DNA from: Aldehydirespirator sp965220485
GTDB lineage: Bacteria > Actinomycetota > Acidimicrobiia > Acidimicrobiales > Aldehydirespiratoraceae
Length of the DNA stretch: 64,000 nt
Reading direction: 5' to 3'
Assembly: GCA_965220485.1 (NCBI GenBank)
Contig: OZ244832.1
Span: 4,154,001-4,218,000, forward strand
Shown in pieces: positions 53,295-62,220 of the stretch. Position 1 is the stretch's first letter, and every line of letters begins with the position of its first letter. A program made the translations under genes and the position numbers. The notes beneath the pieces were generated by a model that saw only the letters and a program-made list of their open reading frames with translations, was not told where the DNA came from and made no database searches.

Positions 53295-53331
53295 TGCGTT
53301 CACTCCAATCCGACGCCTGGACGGCCGTGTG

Positions 53332-53697
53332 TCAGGCGTCGAGCTCGAGTACGAGCCTCAGGCCTGCTTCGACGCGGCGCATCGTGGGGAAGTCCACCGC
53401 TCCGGCGCGGTCGGACAGCCTGGCCTTGTCGATGGTGAGTACCTGCGAGACGTTCACGATGGAATCACGGCGCAGACCGGAGGCTTCAGCCGGCAACTCC
53501 ACGTTGCCCGGCGCATCCGCGAGGGCGGTGTTGGACGAGATCGCCACAGCCACGACGGTGTTGATCCCGCTGCGGTTGAACGTCTCTGAGGAGACCACCA
53601 GCACCGGGCGGTGGTAGCCGGGCTCCGATCCCGCCGGCTCACGCAGTTCCGCCCAGTAGATCTCGCTGCGTCTCGGTGCAGTCCGTGCCGTCACCAT
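53332..53697 (-). CDS. MazF/PemK-like endoribonuclease toxin
   Basis: A 121-residue toxin expected to cut mRNA. MazF landmarks are RRSEIYWAELREPAGSEPGYHRPVLVVSS (hydrophobic core and loop) and AISSNTALADAPGNV. It starts at ATG 53697, overlapping the antitoxin stop region, so translation is coupled. Not tested. Confidence 0.85.
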   Translation of the reverse strand: MVTARTAPRRSEIYWAELREPAGSEPGYHRPVLVVSSETFNRSGINTVVAVAISSNTALADAPGNVELPAEASGLRRDSIVNVSQVLTIDKARLSDRAGAVDFPTMRRVEAGLRLVLELDA

Positions 53698-53924
53698 TGC
53701 TCGCGGACCGCGTCGGCCTGAGCGTTGGCCAGTCCCACATCGAGCCGCGAATCGTCCGGGGCGTAGACCGCGTCCAGCCTGCGGGTGATCTCGCTGTCGT
53801 CGGTGCTTCTCACGAGCAGCTCAAGCGCCAAGGCGTAGAGCTGGGACCTGGACAGCTTCCGACGCTGGGCCAGTCGCTCGGCCTCCGAGAACAGGGGATC
53901 GGGTATTGAGACAGCAACCTTCAC
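53691..53924 (-). CDS. Ribbon-helix-helix antitoxin of the MazF-like toxin
   Basis: A 77-residue protein. KVAVSIPDPLFSEAERLAQRRKLSRSQLYALALELL is an RHH DNA-binding fold, and the acidic C-terminus likely wraps the toxin. GTG 53924 is chosen. The CATACCGGGTATG palindrome lies just upstream, overlapping the -10. Confidence 0.85.
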   Translation of the reverse strand: MKVAVSIPDPLFSEAERLAQRRKLSRSQLYALALELLVRSTDDSEITRRLDAVYAPDDSRLDVGLANAQADAVREQW

Positions 53925-53932
53925 GACTACAG

Positions 53933-53945
53933 CATACCGGGTATG
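53933..53945. promoter_or_regulatory. Toxin-antitoxin operator/promoter palindrome
   Basis: CATACCGGGTATG, a perfect 6+1+6 palindrome. On the minus strand its last bases form TATGCT, six bases before the antitoxin GTG. Autorepression by the RHH antitoxin is expected. Confidence 0.55.
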
Positions 53946-54016
53946 ACCGGCTGTGCGGATCGCGAGCGACACCAGCGCCGGCATTCACCGGCGGCGGCGA
54001 CACCTCAGTGAATCTC

Positions 54017-55105
54017 CTATTGACTCGCGGCTAGTTCGACCATGCTCTCGTAGAGGGAGCGCGAGTCTAAGTAGCCGACGTTGTGAGTGATCCAGTCTTC
54101 GACCACCTCCTGGGTCGCTTCCCTCCAGCGGTTGCGTTCGTCGCCGACGAGCCGGGTCTTGACAATCCCGGCGGCCGCGATGAGCGCGGCGTTCTCGGCG
54201 CGGGGTTCGTCCTGGAACTTTGCGGCGGCGATCGAGATGTGCCTGCCGGAGAGTTCCTCCAGGGCTGTTTGCTGATCGCTGGACAGCATGTTCCACGAAT
54301 CGAGGTTCATGGCCAGAAAGGAGGCGCTGACGTAGCAGCCGCACTCCACCACACTGTCCAGCTCGCCGGTGAGGTCGAATCCCGTGATGGCCGAACTGGG
54401 GGTGACCAGACCGTCGATCTCGCCGGCCTGCAACGCGTCGTTGACCTCTGTGAGGGCCATATGGACCGGCACGGCGCCCAAAGCGGCGACGACTGTCGCC
54501 TGCACCGGACCCGGCGTGCGGATTGACCTGCCCTCGAGGTCGGCGATGGTGGAGACCGTGCCGTCGGCTATCCATAGGTCGCCCGGGCCAGAGGTCCACA
54601 AGCCCAGCAGTTTCACGTCGGAGTACTCGTCTCGCAATGCCTCGAACCCGTCATAGAGCCCCCACAAGACGTTGGTCGCCTGCGCGGCACCGTCGAACAC
54701 GAACGGCATCTCGATCACGCCCGACACCGGGAAGCGGCCCTGCGTGTAGCCCTGGAGCGACCAGCCGATGTCCTGGCCGCCCGCCACCACGCTCGCATAG
54801 GTCTCCGGGGCGGCGCTGAGGATCCCCTCTGGGTGGAGTTCTATGGTGACCGAGCCGCCGGTGGCAGCGTTCACGTCCGACGCCCACTTCTCGAAGACCT
54901 CCATCAACATGGCAGAATCCGCCCGGAAGGGATGACCGAAGCTGAGCGTGACCGGTTCCGGCTTGTCGCTGCCGCTGCAGGCCGGGGCCAGCACGAACAG
55001 CGCCAGCGCGGCCACGAGCAGCAACCTCACACGAGTGCGGCGTCGATTGGTCGAGCGCCTAGACGCAAGCTGCTCCTGCCATTGATTGTGCGGATGTGGT
55101 GACAT
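54017..55105 (-). CDS. TRAP transporter solute-binding protein (DctP family)
   Basis: A 362-residue lipoprotein. The signal region LLLVAALALFVLAPAC ends in a lipobox Cys (about 43). The DctP fold shows LSFGHPFRADSAMLMEVFEKWASDV and AMNLDSWNMLSSDQQTALEE. The usual DctQ and DctM membrane partners are absent here. The ligand (often an organic acid) is unknown. Confidence 0.88.
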   Translation of the reverse strand: MSPHPHNQWQEQLASRRSTNRRRTRVRLLLVAALALFVLAPACSGSDKPEPVTLSFGHPFRADSAMLMEVFEKWASDVNAATGGSVTIELHPEGILSAAPETYASVVAGGQDIGWSLQGYTQGRFPVSGVIEMPFVFDGAAQATNVLWGLYDGFEALRDEYSDVKLLGLWTSGPGDLWIADGTVSTIADLEGRSIRTPGPVQATVVAALGAVPVHMALTEVNDALQAGEIDGLVTPSSAITGFDLTGELDSVVECGCYVSASFLAMNLDSWNMLSSDQQTALEELSGRHISIAAAKFQDEPRAENAALIAAAGIVKTRLVGDERNRWREATQEVVEDWITHNVGYLDSRSLYESMVELAASQ

Positions 55106-55206
55106 TTGGGCCCTTCGCGTAGACGTGGGATCTGGGGTCGCTGGACTCGGTCGGGGCAGTATGTTACGAGGATGCCGCGGGCTTCGGCGAGGGTGGCGCT
55201 TGCGCA

Positions 55207-55315
55207 GTGTCGTAGCTGGCGCAGTTCTGCACCTTGGGGTACTAGCAGGTAGACTCCGTGGCCCCCCGACACAGAAGTGTGTCGTAGCTGGCGCAGTTCT
55301 GCACCTTGGGGTACT
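55207..55315 (+). repeat. 37-bp direct repeat, 72-bp offset
   Basis: Exact copies lie at 55207-55243 and 55279-55315 in the IS110 remnant. Confidence 0.92.
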
Positions 55316-55874
55316 TTGGGCGGGTCGGTGAGCAGCCGGTGGATTTCGCGGGCGATGTGGCGTTTGAGGCAGTGGGTGATCTCTCGGCGGTCTTGCCCTC
55401 GGCTGTGCGGCGCTGGGCGTAGGCGATGGTCCGCTCGTCGTGGCGGAGGCGGACCATCGCGATGCGCCACAGGGCGTTGTTGGCCTGGCGGTCGCCGCCG
55501 CGGTTGAGGCGGTGGCGCACGGTGCGGCCCGAGGACGCCTCGATGGGGCTGGCGCCGCACAGCGAAGCGAACGCTGATTCGTTTCTCATGCGCTCGGGGT
55601 TGTCTCCCGCGGCGATGAGCAGGGTTGCCGCCGCTTCGGGTCCGACGCCGCGCATCCACCCCAGGAACTGGCCGTAGCCGGCGCCGGTCGCCGAGAACGA
55701 CGCCGTGCCCAGCAGCCTCCCTGTAGTGTCGACAACCGCGGCCACATGGTTGTCGCGGTGGGTGTCGACCCCACCGACCACCCTCACCTGATCGTCTGGC
55801 ACAATGACTGAGTCCCCCTCAAGCAATCTGACGGGTTGGGCACCACCGGCCGCGACGACGGACAATGCACTCAC
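55242..55874 (-). pseudogene. IS110-family transposase, internally deleted and frameshifted
   Basis: The 210-codon frame has the DEDD-type GGVDTHRDNH start, then passes directly to GPEAAATLLIAAGDNP and CGASPIEASSGRTVRHRLNRGGDRQANNALW of the C-terminal domain; full transposases are about 400 residues. After AEGKT the natural reading (REITHCLKRHIAREIHRLLTDPP) lies in another frame. Inactive. Confidence 0.75.
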
Positions 55875-56004
55875 GATGCTGGAAGCAGGGCTCCTATCAG
55901 GTCACATCCGTCCGACCGGCTGGTGCGCGTCCCCTGCGAGCCACAGACCGACAGATCGAATTCAAGGTACGAAGCCAGCGAAGCCCCGAGTCAGGACTGC
56001 GCTC

Positions 56005-56059
56005 GCCGGGGACACATCCCCCAGTATGAGTGCCGGGGACACACTCCCCCAGTATGAAT
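56005..56059 (+). repeat. 27/28-bp tandem repeat
   Basis: GCCGGGGACACA and CCCCCAGTATGA blocks occur twice (56005-56031 and 56032-56059). The second unit runs into the ATG of the lipoprotein gene. Confidence 0.85.
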
Positions 56060-56483
56060 GCGAAGGCTCGTGAAGTCTGTAGGAGCGGTGTTGTTGGCTG
56101 CGCTCGTTCTGGCTGGATGCGCGTCCCACGACCCGGAGCGGGCCAGGGTGGCCGACCAGCTCACCGCTCCGCCCGCGTGGACCGTGCAGGCTCGCACCGA
56201 GATGCGGACCGACTTCCTGTGCGTCGGGTCGGGTTGCACGACCTTCCGGGTCGAATGGTCAGCGAAGGCCCCACCCTCAGCTGAGGACCTGCTTTCTGCC
56301 GCGGGCACGGCGGGATGGGACCGGATCGACGTCGACGAGCCGTGCCCCCCGCCCGCTCCCGACGATGAGCCGGGCCCATATTGCACGCTCACCGCGACCG
56401 TCGACGACGTGGACCTGACGCTGTGGTCCTCGCACGAACCCCGCAAGTCCCCTCCGTGGCGAGTCACGCTCCTCGCGGAGTAG
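56058..56483 (+). CDS. Small lipoprotein of unknown function
   Basis: A 141-residue protein. The signal peptide RRLVKSVGAVLLAALVLAGC ends in a lipobox (LAGC, Cys21). The mature part has four further Cys, plausibly disulfide-bonded (FLCVGSGCTTF, EPCPPP, GPYCTL). No family is recognised. ATG 56058. Confidence 0.7.
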   Translation: MRRLVKSVGAVLLAALVLAGCASHDPERARVADQLTAPPAWTVQARTEMRTDFLCVGSGCTTFRVEWSAKAPPSAEDLLSAAGTAGWDRIDVDEPCPPPAPDDEPGPYCTLTATVDDVDLTLWSSHEPRKSPPWRVTLLAE

Positions 56484-56522
56484 CCCCCTCTTACGTATCG
56501 CCGCTGCGCCGACTCGACTAGC

Positions 56523-56540
56523 TGTGTGTATGGTATGCAC
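56523..56540. promoter_or_regulatory. vapBC promoter/operator
   Basis: TATGGT (56529-56534) ends six bases before ATG 56541. The same bases form an imperfect palindrome (TGTGTAT and ATGCACA), a plausible antitoxin site. Confidence 0.45.
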
Positions 56541-56768
56541 ATGGCCCGTGTCAACGTGTATCTGCCCGACGAACTGGCGGAACGTGCTAGGGCGGCCGAC
56601 CTGAACGTCTCGGGGCTGGCGCAGGACGCGATCCGCCGCGCTCTCGACGCTCGCGCCGTGAACGACTGGTTGGACGAACTCGCGTCTCTCCCGCCTGTCG
56701 GAATCGACCCAGCGATAGTGAGAGATGCGGTCAGAGCAGCAAAGGACGAGTTTGGGCTCCGAGAGTGA
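56541..56768 (+). CDS. vapB: VapB-type ribbon-helix-helix antitoxin
   Basis: A 75-residue protein: ARVNVYLPDELAERARAADLNVSGLAQDAIRRAL is a typical RHH. ATG 56541 is chosen from the -10 spacing. It overlaps the toxin gene by 44 bp. Confidence 0.85.
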   Translation: MARVNVYLPDELAERARAADLNVSGLAQDAIRRALDARAVNDWLDELASLPPVGIDPAIVRDAVRAAKDEFGLRE

Positions 56769-57195
56769 GGCGCGGGCTGCCGGCGGATCCGCAACCCCGG
56801 ACAGCGAGGAGCTGGTTCTTGACGCCTCCGCAATGATCGATCTGCTCTTGGGAGCGCCGTCGGCGGCCACGATCCGGTTGCGGCTACTGAGCAGCCAGCT
56901 CCATGCCCCGGCTCACTTCGACGCCGAGGTCCTAACAGCACTCGGGCGTCTCAACCGGGCTGGACATCTACCCGCGGCCATGGTGTCTGCACTGCTGCCC
57001 AGGGTCGAGAACGCACGCATCCATCGGCATCCCGTCAGCCAACTGCTGGGAGGGGCATGGGACCGGCGTGATGAGCTGAGCCTCGCCGACGCTCTCTACT
57101 TCGAGTTGGCCGAGCGCCTGGACGTTCCCATCATCTCTACTGACGACCGCCTGGTGGCGACCTCACCACGAGCCGAGAATCCCGCCGTCAGCTGA
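56725..57195 (+). CDS. vapC: VapC-type PIN-domain ribonuclease toxin
   Basis: A 156-residue protein. The acidic PIN tetrad is visible: Asp33 (VLDASAMID), Glu68 (FDAEVLTAL), Asp122 (LADALYFEL) and Asp140/141 (STDDRL). VapC toxins cut tRNA or rRNA. The last 15 codons reappear as a fragment at 60344-60391. Confidence 0.88.
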   Translation: MRSEQQRTSLGSESEARAAGGSATPDSEELVLDASAMIDLLLGAPSAATIRLRLLSSQLHAPAHFDAEVLTALGRLNRAGHLPAAMVSALLPRVENARIHRHPVSQLLGGAWDRRDELSLADALYFELAERLDVPIISTDDRLVATSPRAENPAVS

Positions 57196-57383
57196 GGCAC
57201 GCTGGAGTGCCGCAGAGCGGCGTCCTTGCGCTCGCGAATCGGTTACTGCTACTGTGCTGAGTGCACTGACAACACGGAGGTCGGTAACAATGCAACGCAC
57301 AATGGGACCGGCACCGCGCACGAGCGGGCGGCACCACAACGACACTGCATACGAGGGTCCTCGCTCTCCGTTCGCTTGCAGCC

Positions 57384-58631
57384 TTGTTGGCTCTGGTGGC
57401 CGTCGTCGCTTCGGCCAGTGGCCTTGGCGACCCGGCGTCAGCGTCGGCGCTTAGCGACAACTGGCCAAATACAGGCGCTTCAGACGATACCAGCCAGCCG
57501 CGTCCGCCTGAGGACCTGTTGGCGGAGGAAAGACCTGCTGTGGTGGACGAGTCTACTCCGCACAGGATAACGCTCGACGACGAGGGCAATCTCTTGTCTG
57601 TCCTCGAAGTCGAAGCCATCATGCCGGCGGGAGTGACTGTTGAAGGTCACGAGATCGATATTAGCGAGCTAGTCGCCAACGGGAGTGCTGCTCCAATCCT
57701 TGAGGGAAATCCACAGTGGTTTATCGAACTGGAAGCAACTCCGAGGATGGGGAGCGAGGCCCAGTTGACCGGTTCCTCAGTCATTGAGTACAGTGAGACC
57801 GGATGGGGTGCCACACCCGTGTTGGTTGATGCTGTCCGAGTTGTTGAGCAGGGTCGTCAGGAGACGATCGTGCAGCCTGATGGCACCGAATTGACCGGTT
57901 GCTACTTCGTCAATCGAACCACAGCTGGAAAACAAGTGGCGACCTCACTCGTTGAAATTTCATACGATCCAGATACCTGCAAACGTGTCATTGAGTTCGG
58001 CATATTATCTGATCCGCCATCCTTAGGGTCAGCGCCCACCTCTTCGGACGATAGCGGACAAGCGTCGCCGATCGGATCCTCCCCTGAAGACGTAGGTCAG
58101 AGTTCGTCCGGCAGTTCATCACCTTTGCGCGGATTAGCTCCGGGCAGATCTCCCACATCCGGCGATTTTAGCTTGGAAGTTCCAGACTATAGGGCGAAGA
58201 CACGCGCACAGGTGCTTGAGCTAGCCTATCCGATCTTGCCTGCGACTTCAGACGTGAATGCAGAAGTTGAAGTGTGGAATCAGCAGCCTCAGTATTCTCC
58301 GAGCTCTTGGCGTTGGTGGTCTGACTGGCTGGGAGAATCGGGATGGCGCCGTACATACCATGATGCTTGGGGCGGTTGGTCGTCCGACAACATATATGTC
58401 GGAGAGGCTTCAGACTACGAGAACAGAATCTTTGCCAATACCGCATGCGCGAGGTACTTGTGGTTTATTCCAGGATCGACAGGTACAACATATGCTGGAC
58501 ACAACGTTCAGACAATTGGATATGCCAACATGACGGTCGACTATTTTGCCTCAAGTTACAAGAGAGGCGGTTGTTCCTATCTCCTGCGAATCAACTACGC
58601 AGAGGACTTCTCGTGGATAAACCGCACCTAG
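57384..58631 (+). CDS. Secreted protein of unknown function, N-terminus frameshifted
   Basis: The frame from TTG 57384 has 415 codons: signal-like LALVAVVASASG and SASA, then a Ser/Pro/Gly-rich middle (about 205-265) and a Trp/Tyr-rich C-terminal domain (SSWRWWSDWLGESGWRRTYHD, with Cys in NTACARYLW and GGCSYLL). The signal continues upstream in frame as TRVLALRSLAALLALV but has no in-frame ATG or GTG; the ATG at 57290 is one base out of frame relative to the second copy at 62.7 kb. GC content is clearly lower than the chromosome. Family unknown. Confidence 0.6.
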   Translation: MLALVAVVASASGLGDPASASALSDNWPNTGASDDTSQPRPPEDLLAEERPAVVDESTPHRITLDDEGNLLSVLEVEAIMPAGVTVEGHEIDISELVANGSAAPILEGNPQWFIELEATPRMGSEAQLTGSSVIEYSETGWGATPVLVDAVRVVEQGRQETIVQPDGTELTGCYFVNRTTAGKQVATSLVEISYDPDTCKRVIEFGILSDPPSLGSAPTSSDDSGQASPIGSSPEDVGQSSSGSSSPLRGLAPGRSPTSGDFSLEVPDYRAKTRAQVLELAYPILPATSDVNAEVEVWNQQPQYSPSSWRWWSDWLGESGWRRTYHDAWGGWSSDNIYVGEASDYENRIFANTACARYLWFIPGSTGTTYAGHNVQTIGYANMTVDYFASSYKRGGCSYLLRINYAEDFSWINRT

Positions 58632-58708
58632 CCGGACTGGAAGTATCTGACGTGGCTAGGACCTTCGGTGACCAGAGATGGAGTCGCATTGGAGTAGACG
58701 CGTAGAGT

Positions 58709-59767
58709 ATGAGTGGTCCTCGTAGCTGGTTGTGTGACGGCAAGTCCAGGAGGATCTACTCGTCGTTCGGATTGCTCATCATCACTGGTTTCTGGCTGTG
58801 TTTCGCGATGTCATGTGGGAGAGAAGTCAATTCCGACTTTGGAGAAGCGATCGCCAACGGTGTGTCTGGAGATCACCTGCCGAGCGGCGTGATCCGCGTC
58901 GGCGGGGGCTTTAGAGCACCGAAGGGTAGCGGATGGCCCCCGAGCGTCGCGATTGTCGACACTGGCATCGACTCATCTAATCCAGACCTCAAGGTAGTTG
59001 GGGGTATCAACTGCGCGACTAGTGATAGTGATGACTGGAATGACACAGATGGTCATGGGACGTCACTAGCGGGTGTTGTCGCTGCAAGACGGAACGGAGT
59101 AGGGCTTGTTGGAGTTGCGCCCGGAGCAGAACTCTACTCCGTCCGTGTCTTCGAGAACGAGATGGTCGTTTCCGAGGAGAGCGTTCTTTGTGGTCTGCAA
59201 TGGATATACGACAACGCACATGAGATTGACGTGGCCTTGTTGGGGTTCAATCGTCCAGACGATTCAGTTTCAGGTGAGTCCAACTGTAACTCTGATGCCG
59301 TTCGTGAGATGATCTGCCATTTGATCGAGGTCGGAGTCACCGTGGTGGTAGCGGCCGGAAATCAGAAGGCAGATGCTCGTGGGTTCATGCCGGCCAAATT
59401 GGAAGAAGTCATTACAGTCGGGGCGATGGTTGACTTTGACGGTGTTCCAGGTGGCCTAGGATCACCGACGTGCGGACCGGGAGTAGATGACACTGTCGCC
59501 GACTTCAGCAATACTGGCTCAGCAGTTGATATTTTCGCGCCAGGCGTTTGTATTGAGACAACCAAACTGGCGGGACTTGACAACGCTGTGATCCCGAGCG
59601 GTTCCTCACTTGCGGCAGCTCATGTCGCTGGTGCAGCTGCTGTCTATATGGCTTGTCATGTCAATGCGACACCGGATGAAGTACATGCGTCGCTATTGGA
59701 TTATGCAGAGACTGTTCGCATCGGTGAATCCGACACTCGCGTCGTGTCGGTTGCTCCGTTCTGTTAG
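58709..59767 (+). CDS. Secreted subtilase (S8 family serine peptidase)
   Basis: A 352-residue protease. The N-terminus has a hydrophobic helix (SSFGLLIITGFWLCFAMSCG) with a possible lipobox Cys (36). The triad is Asp84 (SVAIVDTGID), His116 (DTDGHGTSLAG) and Ser300 (PSGSSLAAAHVAG), all intact. Several Cys suggest extracellular disulfides. It is AT-rich compared with core genes. A degraded relative lies at 63.1-63.9 kb. ATG 58709 lies directly after a TAGAGT hexamer, so the start is not certain. Confidence 0.85.
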   Translation: MSGPRSWLCDGKSRRIYSSFGLLIITGFWLCFAMSCGREVNSDFGEAIANGVSGDHLPSGVIRVGGGFRAPKGSGWPPSVAIVDTGIDSSNPDLKVVGGINCATSDSDDWNDTDGHGTSLAGVVAARRNGVGLVGVAPGAELYSVRVFENEMVVSEESVLCGLQWIYDNAHEIDVALLGFNRPDDSVSGESNCNSDAVREMICHLIEVGVTVVVAAGNQKADARGFMPAKLEEVITVGAMVDFDGVPGGLGSPTCGPGVDDTVADFSNTGSAVDIFAPGVCIETTKLAGLDNAVIPSGSSLAAAHVAGAAAVYMACHVNATPDEVHASLLDYAETVRIGESDTRVVSVAPFC

Positions 59768-59786
59768 AGCGACATAGTGCTAGGGT

Positions 59787-60224
59787 ATGCGGATTATGGC
59801 TCACAGACGTAGCAGCCCGCGCCTTCTTGTGGTCGTGGCACTTGGAGCGTGGCTGCTGATTTCCGCCTACATGTTGGTCGTCTTGGGTGAGGAACTCGAT
59901 ATGGACAGCGTATTCTACGTGGACAGCCCGTTCTACGGATCCTCGAGCACGATCAGTAGAACCGTCACTTACGGCCCGACGTATGTTCCGCCGCCAGCGA
60001 ATCCTCGGCCTGCTGTGGTTACCGCGTTCGTAGCTGTCGGATTTGTCGTCGGGCTGCCTGCCATTCTTCCAAGGCGATGGTTCTCGAGGGCTTTGAATGT
60101 AAGCGCGATCCTCACCGGGCTTGTGCTTGTAGCGACCATTCTGCGTCTGGGGATACTGCTGATCCCTGTGCTTGCTCTCCAGTTGTGGGCGCTCAGTAGA
60201 TCGCGTGACACCAAGCGTCAATAG
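59787..60224 (+). CDS. Four-helix membrane protein next to the subtilase
   Basis: A 145-residue protein with a hydrophobic N-terminal segment (about 13-32), an extracytoplasmic loop rich in Ser, Tyr and Pro, then three more helices (78-96, 104-118, 122-138). It lies 19 bp after the subtilase gene and is probably co-transcribed. No family recognised. Confidence 0.65.
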   Translation: MRIMAHRRSSPRLLVVVALGAWLLISAYMLVVLGEELDMDSVFYVDSPFYGSSSTISRTVTYGPTYVPPPANPRPAVVTAFVAVGFVVGLPAILPRRWFSRALNVSAILTGLVLVATILRLGILLIPVLALQLWALSRSRDTKRQ

Positions 60225-60238
60225 CGAGAAGGCCTCTC

Positions 60239-60391
60239 ATCGACATCGGCATAGACGAGGCCGAGCGCATCGCTATCGCCGAGGGGCTGTCGCGGCTGCT
60301 GGCCGACAGCTACACGCTCTACCTGAAGACCCACAACTACCACCGCCTGGTTGCGGCGGCCCCGAGAGCCGAGAATCCCGCCGTCGGCTGA
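60239..60391 (+). pseudogene. dps 5' fragment fused to a vapC 3' fragment
   Basis: 60239-60343 copies the dps N-terminus (IDIGI, then LSRLLADSYTLYLKTHNYH) and 60344-60391 continues as the vapC C-terminus (RLVA, then PRAENPAV and TGA). It is an illegitimate junction; no product expected. Confidence 0.7.
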
Positions 60392-60400
60392 GGCGTCGGC

Positions 60401-62077
60401 CTACTGGAACGACACGAAGACGATCTCGGGTGACAGCTCCAGCACTTGCTCTGGAGTGGCCATCGGGCTGTCCTCGTCGTAGAAGTTCTTCCACCCCCAG
60501 TGGAAGCGGCCAGCATCGGGCTCGCCGGTCAGCGTGTTCCAGGTGTTGTACTTGGCGGCCAGGGAGCCTTGGCCGTCCATGTGGATCAGTACCGCCAGTT
60601 CTGGGGGTGTCTCGATCTGCTCGCGGTTGGTGATCATCGAGAACCGGAACTGGTGAACGATCAGCAGCTTCTGGGGAAGGGCCTCTTCTCTGACGATCCC
60701 GGCCAGCCACTCCACAACCCGGTTGATCTCAGCCGCGTCCACTGTGCCGATCTGCCTCAAGTGGACCTGGTGTGGCTTGAGCCGCCACTCCGGATCAAGT
60801 GCGAGCCCGACATGCGGCAGGCGCAAGAACTCCTCGTAATACTTGGCCTGCGAAAGAAAATCCGACCGTCCAGGCTGAAGATCCAATACCACGTACACGC
60901 CGTGGGCGGCCGCCGCCTCGATCCAGGGCCTGATCACTTCGCGATCGGTCACGCTCGAGTAGTCCCCGTCAGCGCCGGCGGAGGCGGAGGCGACGGTGGC
61001 GATGATCTCAAAGGTGGGCAGGATCGCTGATCCGTCCGCCCCGTAGCCCTCGGCTATGGCTTGAAGGCGTTTCACCGCGTCCTCGGGACCTTGCTCACCC
61101 AACACGCCGAGAGCCCCTGTCGACGGATGGCCGTATATGGCCACTAGGCGGCGATCCGGGCTCTCGTCACCCGGTTCGAACAAGAGCAGGCCGCCGCCAG
61201 GCAACTCCCCGCCGACCTCCACCTGCTCGACCACGGTTCGAGTTGTCTCATCGTTCGAGGGCTGGTCGTCGGTTCGAGTTGTCGCATCGCTTGAGGGCTG
61301 GTTGTCGGTTCGAGTTGTTGCATCGTTCGAGGGCTGGTTGTCGGTTCGAGTTGTTGCATCGTTCGAGGGCTGGTTGTCGGTTTGAGTTGTCTCATCGCTT
61401 GAGGGCTGGTTGTCGGTTTGAGTTGTCTCATCGCTTGAGGGCTGGTTGTCGGTTTGAGTTGTCTCATCGCTTGAGGGCTGTGGGTCGGTTTGAGTTGTTG
61501 CATCGCTTGAGGGCTGTGGGTCGGTTTGAGTTGTTGCATCGTTCGAGGGCTGTGGGTCGGTTTGAGTTGTTGCATCGTTCGAGGGCTGGTCGTCGGTTCG
61601 AGTTGTCGCATCGCCCTGCGGCTCCAAGGGCCCAGGCTCCTCGATCAGCGGGACATCTGAATCAGGATCCGCCACCAACAGCGGGCCTTCAATGTCCTGG
61701 GACGCCAGAGTGGAGATCGCTTCAGGGTTTTCGGCCGGCGCTTCCGAGACGGCAGGCTTGATCGGCGGCGGCTCCGAACTGGACGGAATGGGTGACGAAC
61801 CCGGATCTGGCACCGGTGCGATTGCGGTCTCCTCAGCCGCTGGCCGCGGTGCCGCAAACCCGGTTTCCGGAAGGGGGGCGGTCGGTTGTGCCGTGGCAGC
61901 CACTGGGTCGGTCGAGACAGTGCCGGGTTCGAGGGCCCCGGCGCGCTCCCCAGTGAAGTGCGGTCCGGCCCCGCTGCGAACGGCGTCCCTCGCGCAGGAG
62001 GAGGCCAAGAAGAAGAGCACTACGCACACGCCGATGCTGGCGGCAAGGCGATGGGGAGGGTGAGGCCACGTTGACAT
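60401..62077 (-). CDS. Repeat-bearing lipoprotein with a C-terminal barrel-like domain
   Basis: A 558-residue protein. The signal peptide ends FFLASSC (lipobox Cys28). Residues 156-275 are ten copies of a 12-residue ATTQTDNQPSSD-type repeat, likely an extended wall-spanning stalk. The C-terminal 260 residues look like a TIM-barrel-type hydrolase domain (LVAIYGHPSTGALGVLGEQG, then GVYVVLDLQPGRSDF, HVGLALDPEW and LIVHQFRF), conserved in actinobacteria but of unproven function. Confidence 0.8.
   Translation of the reverse strand: MSTWPHPPHRLAASIGVCVVLFFLASSCARDAVRSGAGPHFTGERAGALEPGTVSTDPVAATAQPTAPLPETGFAAPRPAAEETAIAPVPDPGSSPIPSSSEPPPIKPAVSEAPAENPEAISTLASQDIEGPLLVADPDSDVPLIEEPGPLEPQGDATTRTDDQPSNDATTQTDPQPSNDATTQTDPQPSSDATTQTDPQPSSDETTQTDNQPSSDETTQTDNQPSSDETTQTDNQPSNDATTRTDNQPSNDATTRTDNQPSSDATTRTDDQPSNDETTRTVVEQVEVGGELPGGGLLLFEPGDESPDRRLVAIYGHPSTGALGVLGEQGPEDAVKRLQAIAEGYGADGSAILPTFEIIATVASASAGADGDYSSVTDREVIRPWIEAAAAHGVYVVLDLQPGRSDFLSQAKYYEEFLRLPHVGLALDPEWRLKPHQVHLRQIGTVDAAEINRVVEWLAGIVREEALPQKLLIVHQFRFSMITNREQIETPPELAVLIHMDGQGSLAAKYNTWNTLTGEPDAGRFHWGWKNFYDEDSPMATPEQVLELSPEIVFVSFQ
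61253..61612 (-). repeat. 36-bp in-frame minisatellite, ten copies
   Basis: Ten units encode alternating Thr/Asp/Gln/Pro/Ser repeats with a few codon variants (Arg/Gln, Pro/Asn/Asp) that appear in blocks. Confidence 0.93.
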
Positions 62078-62220
62078 GGTCGGTACTCGACGCTAGTTAC
62101 TCCGTGTCCCGCCGTCGCGTCAATCCTCAGAGCGCCCTTGGATGCCAGGGCACGGCCCTTGGATTCCGAGCATGGCCAAAGCTGCCGCCACCAAACAGTG
62201 CGGCGTCGCGTCAATCCTCC

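Larger units (their letters stand above)
55160..55874 (-). mobile_element. IS110-family element remnant
   Basis: The element is reduced and damaged. The DEDD start (VVGGVDTHRDNHVAAVVD) is fused to the C-terminal Transposase_20-like part, and the middle third is missing. A 37-bp duplication (55207-55243 and 55279-55315) lies near its distal end. Confidence 0.7.
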
